A stretch of DNA of 30,442 nt from a virus: IMG/VR virus record IMGVR_UViG_3300030110_000659, positions 1 to 30,442 of that record, one strand, 5' to 3'. Positions 23,007-30,442 of the stretch are shown here, in pieces (the stretch's first letter is position 1; every line of letters starts with the position of its first letter). Both the position numbers and the translations under genes were made by a program. The notes under the pieces were generated by a model that did no database searches, was not told where the DNA came from, and was given only the letters and a program-made list of their open reading frames with translations.

Positions 23007-24172
23007 TAGTATACAAACCCGAAAGTTGTTTTAATAGCCATACCTACTTTAGGTTTTCCTCCTGCCTCTTCAGCCTCATTAATATCGGGAGTTTTGGGAT
23101 CGTCTTTTACAAAATATGTGTATCTTATAACAGCACCGTCAGGAAAACTAGATGCCATACTTGGCAAGTCTTCTTCTTTTATTTTACCATCACCCCCAAA
23201 AAACATATTTGTTTTTTCTTTTATTTTTTCTATATAACCACTTTTATCTTCAGCAAACTCAGCAGAGATAACATTTAATTTATTTCTTGCATGTACCCCA
23301 TATACGTTTGGTTCTACATATTCTTTTCTAATAGCCTCATTAACACGACTTCTATAAAAAAGAACATCATGTTCATTGCCTGTTCTAATTTTTTTATATT
23401 TTGTTGTTACATCTTCTTCATACAAACCTACATAGTTAGCAAGTACACGTTGACCAGCGTTATCAAAAAGTACATCTAGTGCCTTACCATCTGCTAAAGA
23501 CCAATCTGTTTCTTTTTTATCTGCACCTGCTATTTTAAATTCTTCATATAACTTTAATGTATCTTTCTTTAGTTCTAATAAAGAAGCATTATCTGGATCA
23601 TTAAGTAACTGCGTATCTATTTCAATTAACCTAGCTTGATATGTTTTAGCATCTGTTTGTATTTTAGGATCAGGTCTAGTAAATCTTTCAGCAAAAGGTA
23701 CAGCCTCTTTTGCAGCAGTTAATTCAAGATTAATTTGTTCCATTTCTTTTTTAGCTACAGCAGGACTAGTTTGTGATCCTCTTATATCATCTATAGAAAA
23801 AGCATATTTACTTTGTACACCTTTTTTTATTTTATCCATAGGAAGACCATATCCTACAGAAGCCGAAAGACCATCATTTGCAAATGCTTCTGCTTGCGAT
23901 AATGCGTATTGAGCTTTTTGTGTACCATTACTTAGTATGTCTACCACTTGCTCAGGTTTATAATGTATAGATAACTTTTCGGCTAACTCCGCAGCAGCTT
24001 CTTCTGCAGCACGTCTTTTATCACCACGAGTTCTTCTATTAATAGCGTCTTGTTGTTTTTGAAATCTTCTATCCCATGACTCATCTTCACGAGCTTGAGC
24101 TTCTTCAGCCTTTACTTTATCTACAATAACATCTGCAAACCCACCTGCAAACTGCATAAAATTAAATGCCAT
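23006..24172 (-). CDS. Probable virion protein
   Basis: 388 residues. The opening FNFMQFAGGFADVIVDK is hydrophobic, followed by a long charged coiled-coil region (about 20-70, EEAQAREDESWDRRFQKQQD onward), then further helical parts and a beta-like end (KVGMAIKTTFGFVY). No family recognised. It lies between a small conserved virion-module gene and the large 1275-aa protein and is coupled to the latter by TAATG, so the two are likely made together; a partner role in the internal virion structure is an inference. Confidence 0.55.
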   Translation of the reverse strand: MAFNFMQFAGGFADVIVDKVKAEEAQAREDESWDRRFQKQQDAINRRTRGDKRRAAEEAAAELAEKLSIHYKPEQVVDILSNGTQKAQYALSQAEAFANDGLSASVGYGLPMDKIKKGVQSKYAFSIDDIRGSQTSPAVAKKEMEQINLELTAAKEAVPFAERFTRPDPKIQTDAKTYQARLIEIDTQLLNDPDNASLLELKKDTLKLYEEFKIAGADKKETDWSLADGKALDVLFDNAGQRVLANYVGLYEEDVTTKYKKIRTGNEHDVLFYRSRVNEAIRKEYVEPNVYGVHARNKLNVISAEFAEDKSGYIEKIKEKTNMFFGGDGKIKEEDLPSMASSFPDGAVIRYTYFVKDDPKTPDINEAEEAGGKPKVGMAIKTTFGFVY

Positions 24173-24173
24173 A

Positions 24174-24695
24174 TTAAGCTCTCCTTGCCATTAGTCCTGT
24201 AGCTAGTGGCTCACTAGCCTCTGCAGGTTCTTCTTCCATCATAGGCTCTGTGTCCTCTACAGGTGCATCACCTGCAGCTTCCATCTTAGCCTTAACCTTC
24301 TTCATAGCTACAGCTATAGTGGAGTCTCTAAACTTATCTTCATCAGGGTCTTCTAGTTCTGTACCCATAACATAGTCAACACCTTCTTCATCACCTACAT
24401 AAGCTAACATCTCCATGATTACTGGTAGTATAAGAACACCTACATCAATAGTATGCTTGCCCATCATAACACCATTACCCTGTAGGGCATTAGCAATAGA
24501 TGTAAGTGGCACACCTAGTTCCATAGTCTCTGCTATTTGATCACGAAACAGTGGGTTCATTATGCGTTCAGCATAGAACTGCATAGCGTCATCTACATTA
24601 GTGTACTGTGCAGGTCTTTGCCAAGGGTACTGACCTAGTTTACTAGTTAAACTCTGGCCTGGGATATGTCTTTCAAAGTTAGGCTCTTCCATCAT
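24174..24695 (-). CDS. Conserved virion-module protein with PGQSLT motif
   Basis: 173 residues from ATG 24695 (an in-frame GTG at 24716 would add seven). The N-terminal HIPGQSLTSKLGQYPWQRPAQ followed by DDAMQFYAERIM is, from memory, a recurring signature of a small conserved protein in marine phage structural regions. The middle is helical with LTSIANALQGNG and ILPVIMEMLAYVG; the tail is acidic and Pro-rich, ending LATGLMARRA. Role unknown. The start overlaps the preceding gene's end. Confidence 0.6.
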   Translation of the reverse strand: MMEEPNFERHIPGQSLTSKLGQYPWQRPAQYTNVDDAMQFYAERIMNPLFRDQIAETMELGVPLTSIANALQGNGVMMGKHTIDVGVLILPVIMEMLAYVGDEEGVDYVMGTELEDPDEDKFRDSTIAVAMKKVKAKMEAAGDAPVEDTEPMMEEEPAEASEPLATGLMARRA

Positions 24696-24891
24696 ATAAT
24701 TTCTTTCTTTGATCACGTACTTGATTAAACATTTCCTGTGCTCTTTCGGCAGGTTCTAATGTTTTCTTTTTTTGTTCAGGTTTTTTACGCATCATACCCA
24801 TAAGACCAGTACTAACTGGCTCTATAGGTTTAATCATAGTTCTGTTTTTCATGTATTTTATGTATGCTCTTCCAGCAGGATTAGTTTCCAT
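24679..24891 (-). CDS. Small basic virion-module protein
   Basis: 70 residues, Lys/Arg-rich (METNPAGRAYIKYMKNRTMI then MMRKKPEQKKKTLEP), ending in a charged helix (AQEMFNQVRDQRKKLYDG). AGGAAA lies upstream. It contains STGLMGMM, close to the TGLMARR end of the next gene's product. It lies directly downstream of the 1291-aa gene and overlaps the next. Function unknown. Confidence 0.55.
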   Translation of the reverse strand: METNPAGRAYIKYMKNRTMIKPIEPVSTGLMGMMRKKPEQKKKTLEPAERAQEMFNQVRDQRKKLYDGRA

Positions 24892-24906
24892 TATATTTTC
24901 CTATTA

Positions 24907-27900
24907 TTAACTACCAAGACCAAAACTACCAAGTATGCCACCTGACAAATCACTTGTAAGTAATGTTGCTGCAAGCTGACCTAATGAGTTAGAAGCAGAT
25001 GCATCTCTTGATGCTTTAGCCGCATCTGCATCAGACATTGCATCTAATTGGGCTATGGCATAGTTAGCTGCACGATCTGCTTCATTTTCAGAAGCCTTAT
25101 ATGCATTATCCATTTGATCACCGTAATGTTGCCACATATTATCGTATGCTTGGTTCTGAATGTCAAGAGTATTCTTAGCATTAATTTCATTTGCTCTGTT
25201 CTGTGCTGCAGTATCTGCAGTTGCTACTTCTCTACGCCACTGTGCATTAGACTGAGCAATTACAAGTTCGTTCTGTGCGTTAAACTGATCAGCAGCATTA
25301 GATTGTGCTACATTAAACTGTTCCATAGCATTTTCTTGTCCAGCATTAAACTGTGATATAGCTGTCTGTTGTGCTTTATTAAACTGATCTACCTGTGTTT
25401 TTAAGTTAGCATTGAACTGATCTACTTGCATCTCTGAGGTAGCATTAAATTGCTCAGATGCATTTACAGATGCCTGATCAGACAGTAGTGTTTGCTGTAC
25501 AGCTTGTGCTTTAAATATAGCTACTTGTTGTTCGTTACTTAAATTAGCTAAGTCAAGCTGTAAGAAGTTCTGTGCATTAAGAACTTGTGCCTGTTGAGCG
25601 TTAGACAGTTCAGCCATATCCATAGATGCAAAGTTAGCTGCATTTTGTAAGGTAGCTGCCTGTGTAGTGTTAAGTTCTGCTAGTCCAATAGACTGCATCA
25701 AGGATGAGTTATGTAACACTTCTTGTTGATCAGAAGTAAAATTAAGATTAGCTGCATCAGAGTAACGTGCAGCAGTATTAATAGCTACCTGTTGATCATT
25801 GGTTAATACTTGACCTTGCAAGGCAGATGCAAGATTAGCACTAGTAATATAAGATTGTTGTTTTGCACTAGCATCAGCTAGGTTAGTTTGCAATTCACCT
25901 ACATTATCTTGCAACACTGCTTGCTGTCTGTTACTCAAGTTTATGTTAGCTTGTTCTGCATACCTAGCTGCAGTTATAATATTAGACTGTTGTGTATTGT
26001 CTAATACTTTACCTTGTAATGTAGTTCTAATCTGTGCATTAGCTAGTTCTACAGACTGCCTATTAGATAAGTTAACTTTCTGTAGGTCAAATGCTTGTAC
26101 ACTATTCTGTAAGTTCATCTGTTGTTCGTTACTTAGGTTTTGTAAAGACAAACCTTGTTGTGCAGCAGCATTAGCAAGTGATACCTTTTGTTGGTTGTCT
26201 AAGTTAGCCATGCCCATTGCTGCATACACTTGAGCATCTTGTTGTGCAATAGGTAAGGCACTTTCCATAGCGGCCTGTACGATAGCTGCAGCAGCCATAG
26301 AGGACGCTGCCATACCACGAGATAGCATAGCCTCATTAGCCGCACGTATGGCCCCTGCAGCCCACGCTGGAGTGCCATTATCAAAGCTCTTCATAAGGCT
26401 AGATAGTTGACCTTGTACAGTTGCCTGTGCGGTAACGTCACCTTGCATAGCTACAGCAAGTGTACCACTAGAAACAGTAAATGCTTCCATCTTTGCAGCT
26501 ATGTAATCTGTAGTTTCACCTGACAAACCAGTGTCAGTTTCTTTCATTGCCTGTACACTTTTCATTATACTGTCTGAGATTTTTGCAGGTGGTGGTAACT
26601 CTTTAGGATCAACTGTGCTTGTCTGAGCTACAATCTTTTTTAATCTGTCAGATATAGAAATGTTAGCTTCTATTGCTTTTAAATCTTTGCCTTTAACTTC
26701 TGCAATTTGTTTAGCTGTAACCTCTAAATCAATAGGATTAACTGCACGTTCAATACGATCTGCAGCTACTTTAATTGCTTCGTCTGCTTGTCCTTCTGCA
26801 CGTATAGTGTCTGTCTGTCCTACTACTTCTCGTGTAAGAGTATCTTGTGTCTGTGCCTCTAAGTTTTTTAACTTTTCTTCTGCTGTATCAGTTATTTCTT
26901 TGCCATCATATGTTTGTTTTGATACAACATCAGGAGCATCAGCATCAAATGATTTAGCTTTTGTAGTAACACCTTGTGCTACACTATCTAATTGACCTGT
27001 ACCTTCTTTAATAAATTGATTATCTTCTACTTTAATTTTATCAGCTATAACTTTAGTACCAGCTTCTTCAGTAATAGCAGATGCAGGGTCTTCAAATCTT
27101 TCTTTAGTTAAATCTTTAACAGTTTTTTGTGTAGATTGATATACAGGAGCAAGGTCAGCTTGTCTTTCCATATCATCTGCAAGTTCTTCTACTTTACTAT
27201 CTAATAGTTCTTGATAGTATGAGTTAACACGAATTTCATTACCGTCATCATCTAATACAGGTTTACCTTTATCATCTAACAGTGTTGTATCAGGGTCTTT
27301 TTTTGCTAAGATATTTAATCTGGAAACTTCTAATTTTTTTGATTCAATATTTTTTATAGTTTTATTATATTCTTCTTCAATATTTTCTATATCTGTAGTA
27401 ACACCTTTTGCACTTTCATCAGCAATGTATCTGCGATACGTATCCTGATTATTTATAAATGCTTTATTTTTTGCTTCATAATTATTTTCTTTTAATTTAG
27501 ATATTACTGGAGTAATTTCATCAGTAAGTGTTTTTTTAGCGTCATTTAAATTGTATCTATTAACAACTGTAGATGTACCATCTTCAAAAGTAAATATCCA
27601 ATTTTCATTACCACCTGATACTTCATACTTATCTGGATTAGGAACTAATTTTTCTGTACCATCAAGACCTATTAACTTGTCAAACATTTCATCACTAGGT
27701 AACTTACCTGATTCCAAAAGCATATCAATGCCTTTTTGAGAATGAGGATTCCAAGTAAGACCTTCAAGCATTTCATCAGTATTAACTTTTTTAGGTGCTC
27801 CTTCTTGTGGATCATATCCAGTAGCATTATTAGTTTTTGCCCACTCAAGCAGTTCTTGCATACCTTTAAATTCTGTTTCAAGAGGTCTACCTGTGCTATC

Positions 27901-28782
27901 TGTTAATGTATAAATAATACCATCATCTGTACCAGAATCGTATGATGACAAAGAATAAGAGTCATCTATTGTATTAAATACAGTTGGATACCTAGTAATT
28001 TTTCTAAATTCTTTACCTTTTGTTACAAGGCTACCATCCATATTTCTTTCATTACCTGCATCATCAAAATATGTACTGTAGTCTGGTTCTTTTTCTTCCT
28101 CTACTGCAGGAGTAATTGCTGTATCTACAGGTGTAGTAGTTGTTGTATCTACAGGTGTAACTTGTTCTTGTTGTGCTTTAGCTTTTGTACCTGCTAGTGT
28201 ATCAACACGAGTTTGTGTAGGTGCTACTGTTGTTGTATCTCTAGGATCATCTATACCTGTAACAGGTTGTTGACTAACTCCTGTGCCATCTGAAGTAAGT
28301 GACGGACCATAACCTGTAATGTTACCTTGACTATCATATATAGGAACCATATCAGCAGTCTGATAGCCTTTTGAAAGTTGATCTTTTGCAATTGTTTCTG
28401 TAGATGTACCTGCTGGTCCTAAACTAGCTTGATAGGTATCACTTTGAGGATCGCCTGTTCCCATTTGTGGTGTTGTACTTGCAGGTGTAGTTGCATCAGG
28501 TCGTGTCTGACTAAAGGTAGGAACTAAACTACCATCACTATTTCTTAATCTACCTTCATTATCAAAGTATTGTGAATAGTCAACGTCACCACCATTAGCA
28601 AAGTTTTGTACCATGCCACCATTAACCATCTCAAGTGCTTTCTGTTGATACATACCCATCTGTTGCATCTTGTCAGGATTTTGATTTAAGTATTCGTTAA
28701 ACCCCTGCATATCTCCTTGATACCCTAGAGTACCAGCAATACGTTGCATAGCTTCAGGTTTAAATCCTTTAAATTGTTTCAT
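24907..28782 (-). CDS. Large repeat-containing virion protein
   Basis: 1291 residues. The N-terminus has NGGMVQNFANGGD (54-66), a motif common in marine phage structural proteins, then a Thr/Pro-rich linker flanked by two copies of a DYSxYFDxxGxxRNxDGSLV segment (68-87, 234-253). The middle (about 420-800) is charged and helical. Residues 860-1101 are eleven units of about 22 residues, and 1111-1187 are seven exact 11-residue units starting QFN. The end is Ala/Ser-rich (SNSLGQLAATLL). The pattern suggests a very long helical rod. Likely a virion component, possibly internal or ejected; no enzyme motif was seen. Confidence 0.65.
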   Translation of the reverse strand: MKQFKGFKPEAMQRIAGTLGYQGDMQGFNEYLNQNPDKMQQMGMYQQKALEMVNGGMVQNFANGGDVDYSQYFDNEGRLRNSDGSLVPTFSQTRPDATTPASTTPQMGTGDPQSDTYQASLGPAGTSTETIAKDQLSKGYQTADMVPIYDSQGNITGYGPSLTSDGTGVSQQPVTGIDDPRDTTTVAPTQTRVDTLAGTKAKAQQEQVTPVDTTTTTPVDTAITPAVEEEKEPDYSTYFDDAGNERNMDGSLVTKGKEFRKITRYPTVFNTIDDSYSLSSYDSGTDDGIIYTLTDSTGRPLETEFKGMQELLEWAKTNNATGYDPQEGAPKKVNTDEMLEGLTWNPHSQKGIDMLLESGKLPSDEMFDKLIGLDGTEKLVPNPDKYEVSGGNENWIFTFEDGTSTVVNRYNLNDAKKTLTDEITPVISKLKENNYEAKNKAFINNQDTYRRYIADESAKGVTTDIENIEEEYNKTIKNIESKKLEVSRLNILAKKDPDTTLLDDKGKPVLDDDGNEIRVNSYYQELLDSKVEELADDMERQADLAPVYQSTQKTVKDLTKERFEDPASAITEEAGTKVIADKIKVEDNQFIKEGTGQLDSVAQGVTTKAKSFDADAPDVVSKQTYDGKEITDTAEEKLKNLEAQTQDTLTREVVGQTDTIRAEGQADEAIKVAADRIERAVNPIDLEVTAKQIAEVKGKDLKAIEANISISDRLKKIVAQTSTVDPKELPPPAKISDSIMKSVQAMKETDTGLSGETTDYIAAKMEAFTVSSGTLAVAMQGDVTAQATVQGQLSSLMKSFDNGTPAWAAGAIRAANEAMLSRGMAASSMAAAAIVQAAMESALPIAQQDAQVYAAMGMANLDNQQKVSLANAAAQQGLSLQNLSNEQQMNLQNSVQAFDLQKVNLSNRQSVELANAQIRTTLQGKVLDNTQQSNIITAARYAEQANINLSNRQQAVLQDNVGELQTNLADASAKQQSYITSANLASALQGQVLTNDQQVAINTAARYSDAANLNFTSDQQEVLHNSSLMQSIGLAELNTTQAATLQNAANFASMDMAELSNAQQAQVLNAQNFLQLDLANLSNEQQVAIFKAQAVQQTLLSDQASVNASEQFNATSEMQVDQFNANLKTQVDQFNKAQQTAISQFNAGQENAMEQFNVAQSNAADQFNAQNELVIAQSNAQWRREVATADTAAQNRANEINAKNTLDIQNQAYDNMWQHYGDQMDNAYKASENEADRAANYAIAQLDAMSDADAAKASRDASASNSLGQLAATLLTSDLSGGILGSFGLGS
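25222..25452 (-). repeat. Seven 33-base (11-residue) QFN repeats
   Basis: Residues 1111-1187 of the 1291-aa protein read as QFNATSEMQVD, QFNANLKTQVD, QFNKAQQTAIS, QFNAGQENAME, QFNVAQSNAAD, QFNAQNELVIA and QSNAQWRREVA, each exactly 11 residues with no gap. An 11-residue period is the hendecad of right-handed or straight coiled coils. Confidence 0.9.
25480..26205 (-). repeat. Eleven 21-23-residue LSNxQQ repeats
   Basis: Residues 860-1101 of the 1291-aa protein. Units start with NLSNxQQ-like motifs (NLDNQQ, NLSNEQQ, NLSNRQS, LDNTQQ, NLSNRQQ, DASAKQQ, LTNDQQ, NFTSDQQ, ELNTTQA, ELSNAQQ, NLSNEQQ) and are 21, 22 or 23 residues long. The unit beginning at 927 resembles the one at 993, 66 residues on, including a shared AARYxxxAN, so triplets of units were duplicated. 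Confidence 0.85.
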
Positions 28783-29243
28783 TATCTAGTTCCTATCCAT
28801 ACCAAGCCAAACAAACTACCTATAAATATAAAGAATAAAGTAATACCTGCACTCCATTCTATTATTGTCTGTTGTAACTCTAGTTTTCTGTATTCATTTT
28901 CTTTTTTCTGAACACGTATCTCTGCTTCTATTTTAAGTAACTCTTCCCAATGAGAAGGTCCGTACACTACAGAAATAAAATCTTTAAGTTCGGCTCTCAT
29001 TGAGTCACGTTTTTTCTTAGCTGCGAATATTTGCATGGCCTCTGACTCAACACCACCACCTAATACTTTAAACACACTAGGTTTTTGATTACGTTTGTCT
29101 ACAAAGTCTATGTCTGACATTGCTCCTGCCCATTGTGACAGTTGACTACCCATGTCTTGTAAATCTTTGCCTACTTGTATACCTTTTTTAAGTGCATTAA
29201 ATGCGGCTGTTGCACCTGCGATAGCAGTAACTGGATCAATCAT
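28782..29243 (-). CDS. Conserved membrane-anchored virion-module protein
   Basis: 153 residues. The N-terminal half (MIDPVTAIAGATAAFNALKK, then LQDMGSQLSQWAGAMSDID) and the middle (VYGPSHWEELLKIEAEIRVQ) are, from memory, conserved in many marine phages. The C-terminus has one hydrophobic span (ITLFFIFIGSLFGLVWIG) before TR. Preceding it is a charged helix. It may link virion or lysis functions to the membrane. The stop overlaps the start of the 1291-aa gene by one base. Confidence 0.6.
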   Translation of the reverse strand: MIDPVTAIAGATAAFNALKKGIQVGKDLQDMGSQLSQWAGAMSDIDFVDKRNQKPSVFKVLGGGVESEAMQIFAAKKKRDSMRAELKDFISVVYGPSHWEELLKIEAEIRVQKKENEYRKLELQQTIIEWSAGITLFFIFIGSLFGLVWIGTR

Positions 29244-29263
29244 ACGCAGTGCCTCTTATAGTA

Positions 29264-29527
29264 TTAGTTTCTAACTGCCATCTTTTCTACAGACATACGA
29301 ATAGCTTTTATGTTTTCATCTATTCTAGCCATAGATACAGCCTGTCCGTGTACTGCATCCTCCATACGGCCTAACCTTTGTTGTACCTCTATAATCTTAG
29401 AGGCATTAACTTCTATATCAGAAGTCATTGTGCTTACAGTCCAAACGATAGCAGCACCCTGCACAAATAAACCAAAAATTAATGTTAATGGTACAGACTT
29501 GCTCAAGTGCCAGTTATCGTTAGCCAT
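29264..29527 (-). CDS. Small protein with one membrane span and coiled coil (holin or spanin candidate)
   Basis: 87 residues: a short polar start (MANDNWHLSKS), one hydrophobic span of about 20 residues (VPLTLIFGLFVQGAAIVWTV), then a coiled-coil tail (ASKIIEVQQRLGRMEDAV, IDENIKAIRMSVEKM). This N-in, coil-out layout fits several small phage lysis proteins (holin-like or inner-membrane spanin), but no diagnostic motif separates them. The SleB-type endolysin at 3350-3745 lacks a signal and would need such a partner. Confidence 0.5.
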   Translation of the reverse strand: MANDNWHLSKSVPLTLIFGLFVQGAAIVWTVSTMTSDIEVNASKIIEVQQRLGRMEDAVHGQAVSMARIDENIKAIRMSVEKMAVRN

Positions 29528-29529
29528 AA

Positions 29530-29874
29530 TTAACCTCCGTTAAGTGTGTCTAAATCATTCCATACTTTAGTAGCATGGGCTGCTGCATCAAAGGTAACTT
29601 CCTCACCATCACTATTTAAGTCTTTCCAACTGTTAGCATTAGCAGAGTTTGTTAGGTATGTCTGTAAGTCAGACTTGCTACTAATCTCAGCAATAGCACC
29701 TGATATGTCTGCACCGTCATCAGCTATACCTATCATGATCCAATCTCTAGGTGAGGCTGTATCTGGGTCAGCTACAACATACATGCCACCTGTTCCTTGT
29801 GGTACACCGAATTTTAACCATGTAGGTATTGTACCATCTGCTTCTAGTCTATACTTTACTACTTTATACGCCAT
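29530..29874 (-). CDS. Conserved small virion-module protein
   Basis: 114 residues. The start MAYKVVKYRLEADGTIPTWL, the centre ADPDTASPRDWIMIGIADDG and the end FDAAAHATKVWNDLDTLN resemble, from memory, a small protein widespread in marine phages near structural genes. Likely a compact beta-rich fold with a final helix. Role unknown. It overlaps the end of the upstream gene by 11 bases. Confidence 0.6.
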   Translation of the reverse strand: MAYKVVKYRLEADGTIPTWLKFGVPQGTGGMYVVADPDTASPRDWIMIGIADDGADISGAIAEISSKSDLQTYLTNSANANSWKDLNSDGEEVTFDAAAHATKVWNDLDTLNGG

Positions 29875-30442
29875 TACTCTTGTCCTCTATTTGTGGTGTG
29901 TTAGCTAATGACGTAGGGTCAAATACATCAAACCCTCTACTGTTAGCAAACGCTGCAGGACACCCTGCCCATTTATCTGCACAACCCTCAAGCCACTGTA
30001 CTGTATGCTCATGCTCTGGGGCTTTGCCTTGTTTAACTAATTCATTCTCCCAGTTAAGGTAAGAGAATACTTCTGCTTGAGCTTGGGCTGCATTAATACC
30101 TAAGTCAAACAAATATATCATGTTACCTTCGTCAATCACACCCTGCCGTGGTCTTGCACTATTTAGTGCTTGCTTCATACAAGTCATAATGTGGTAACGT
30201 GCTTCTTCTAGTTCGTAGTCTTCTTCACTTAATTCTTCTTTACCTATCTTCTTCATTAGGTTGTCATACTGATTAGTAAAGAAGTTCATCTTACGTACAG
30301 CGCCCTGTACTGCATTACGTGTACCTTCTAAGTGACCTTGTATCTCTAGTATTTCTATCTCTAATAGCTCACGTCCAAGAGGGTCACTGCAGTCTAGTAG
30401 TTTAGCTTGTTTCTTCTTTAGCTTTACTTCTTTCTTACGTAG
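29864..30442 (-). CDS. Virion-module protein, 5' end outside the window (partial)
   Basis: The frame is open from the right edge down to TAA at 29864-29866, giving 192 visible residues. A Met at 30289 is internal: no ribosome binding site precedes it, and 51 codons upstream continue without a stop (LRKKEVKLKKKQAKLL onward, a charged coiled coil). The visible part then has ELSEEDYELEEARYHIMTCM, GVIDEGNMIYLFDLGINAAQAQ, and near the end WLEGCADKWAGCPAAF with two Cys. No function recognised. It is the first visible gene of the leftward late unit. Confidence 0.65.
   Translation of the reverse strand, partial: LRKKEVKLKKKQAKLLDCSDPLGRELLEIEILEIQGHLEGTRNAVQGAVRKMNFFTNQYDNLMKKIGKEELSEEDYELEEARYHIMTCMKQALNSARPRQGVIDEGNMIYLFDLGINAAQAQAEVFSYLNWENELVKQGKAPEHEHTVQWLEGCADKWAGCPAAFANSRGFDVFDPTSLANTPQIEDKSNGV

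Noticed and set aside
24696-24716. GTG 24716 as start of the PGQSLT-motif protein
   Set aside because: It would add seven residues (VIKERNY) not seen at the start of similar proteins; the tandem ATGs at 24695 and 24692 are better placed.
25222-25452. Regular 33-base direct repeats as a possible CRISPR or iteron array
   Set aside because: The period has no spacers, variation is at the protein-coding level, and the frame is open through the whole array in a large virion gene.

Overview
The window is part of a tailed double-stranded DNA phage genome, most probably a short-tailed marine phage of the HMO-2011 type, whose known hosts are marine Alphaproteobacteria such as SAR116 and SAR11. The strongest evidence is the family A DNA polymerase, which carries a DnaJ-like CxxC/CxxC zinc-finger segment between its exonuclease and polymerase parts, a hallmark of that group. 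It comes together with a thyX, a monomeric B12-dependent ribonucleotide reductase and a split T7-like primase/helicase. Genes are packed with 4 to 11 base overlaps, there are no tRNAs, and the terminase, portal and capsid genes are not in view, so the window is an internal piece. The host cannot be named from the sequence.

Layout. (1) 1-3745, + strand: an early-type block of small genes that starts with one cut off at the left edge. It includes a GP88-family gene, a winged-helix-like protein and, at its end, a SleB-type cell-wall hydrolase. A good sigma70-like promoter with an overlapping inverted repeat sits in the one real gap (286-398). A 20-base near-palindrome occurs three times in the first 1.4 kb. 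(2) 3746-6075: a second gap, then a DUF932 gene, a PD-(D/E)XK nuclease and a tyrosine integrase in one stop/start-coupled run. (3) 6093-8614: primase, DnaB-like helicase and a zinc-ribbon GIY-YIG protein. (4) 8611-9792: a small envelope cassette of two single-span membrane proteins, a secreted protein, a one-repeat Na+/phosphate-cotransporter-like protein and a mini coiled coil. (5) 9789-19142: nucleotide metabolism and replication, with ThyX, DNA polymerase, a probable single-strand binding protein, a Cas4-like Fe-S exonuclease, a T7-type endonuclease I, DUF3310, NrdJ, a second PD-(D/E)XK-like protein, an RMF-like protein and MazG. A second promoter, TTGACA-N17-TATAAC, lies at the end of the polymerase gene.

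(6) 19143-19178 is a bidirectional hairpin terminator where the two transcription units meet. (7) 19179-30442, - strand: a late virion-type module read from the right edge leftward. It holds small conserved proteins, a membrane-anchored coiled-coil protein, and two very large proteins (1291 and 1275 aa) that are probably virion or genome-ejection proteins. The 1291-aa protein ends in a striking array of 22-residue and then 11-residue repeats. The 1275-aa protein begins with three YRVEDY motifs spaced exactly 25 residues apart.

Together the + strand genes would take over DNA synthesis. NrdJ, ThyX and MazG shape the dNTP pool. Primase, helicase, polymerase and the SSB candidate replicate. The exonuclease and endonuclease I recombine, resolve and may recycle host DNA. 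The integrase suggests an ability to lysogenise, but no repressor or attP could be identified with certainty. Points most worth follow-up are the three-copy near-palindrome with its promoter/operator, the half-size phosphate transporter cassette, the composition-shifted tract inside nrdJ, and the hendecad repeat array.
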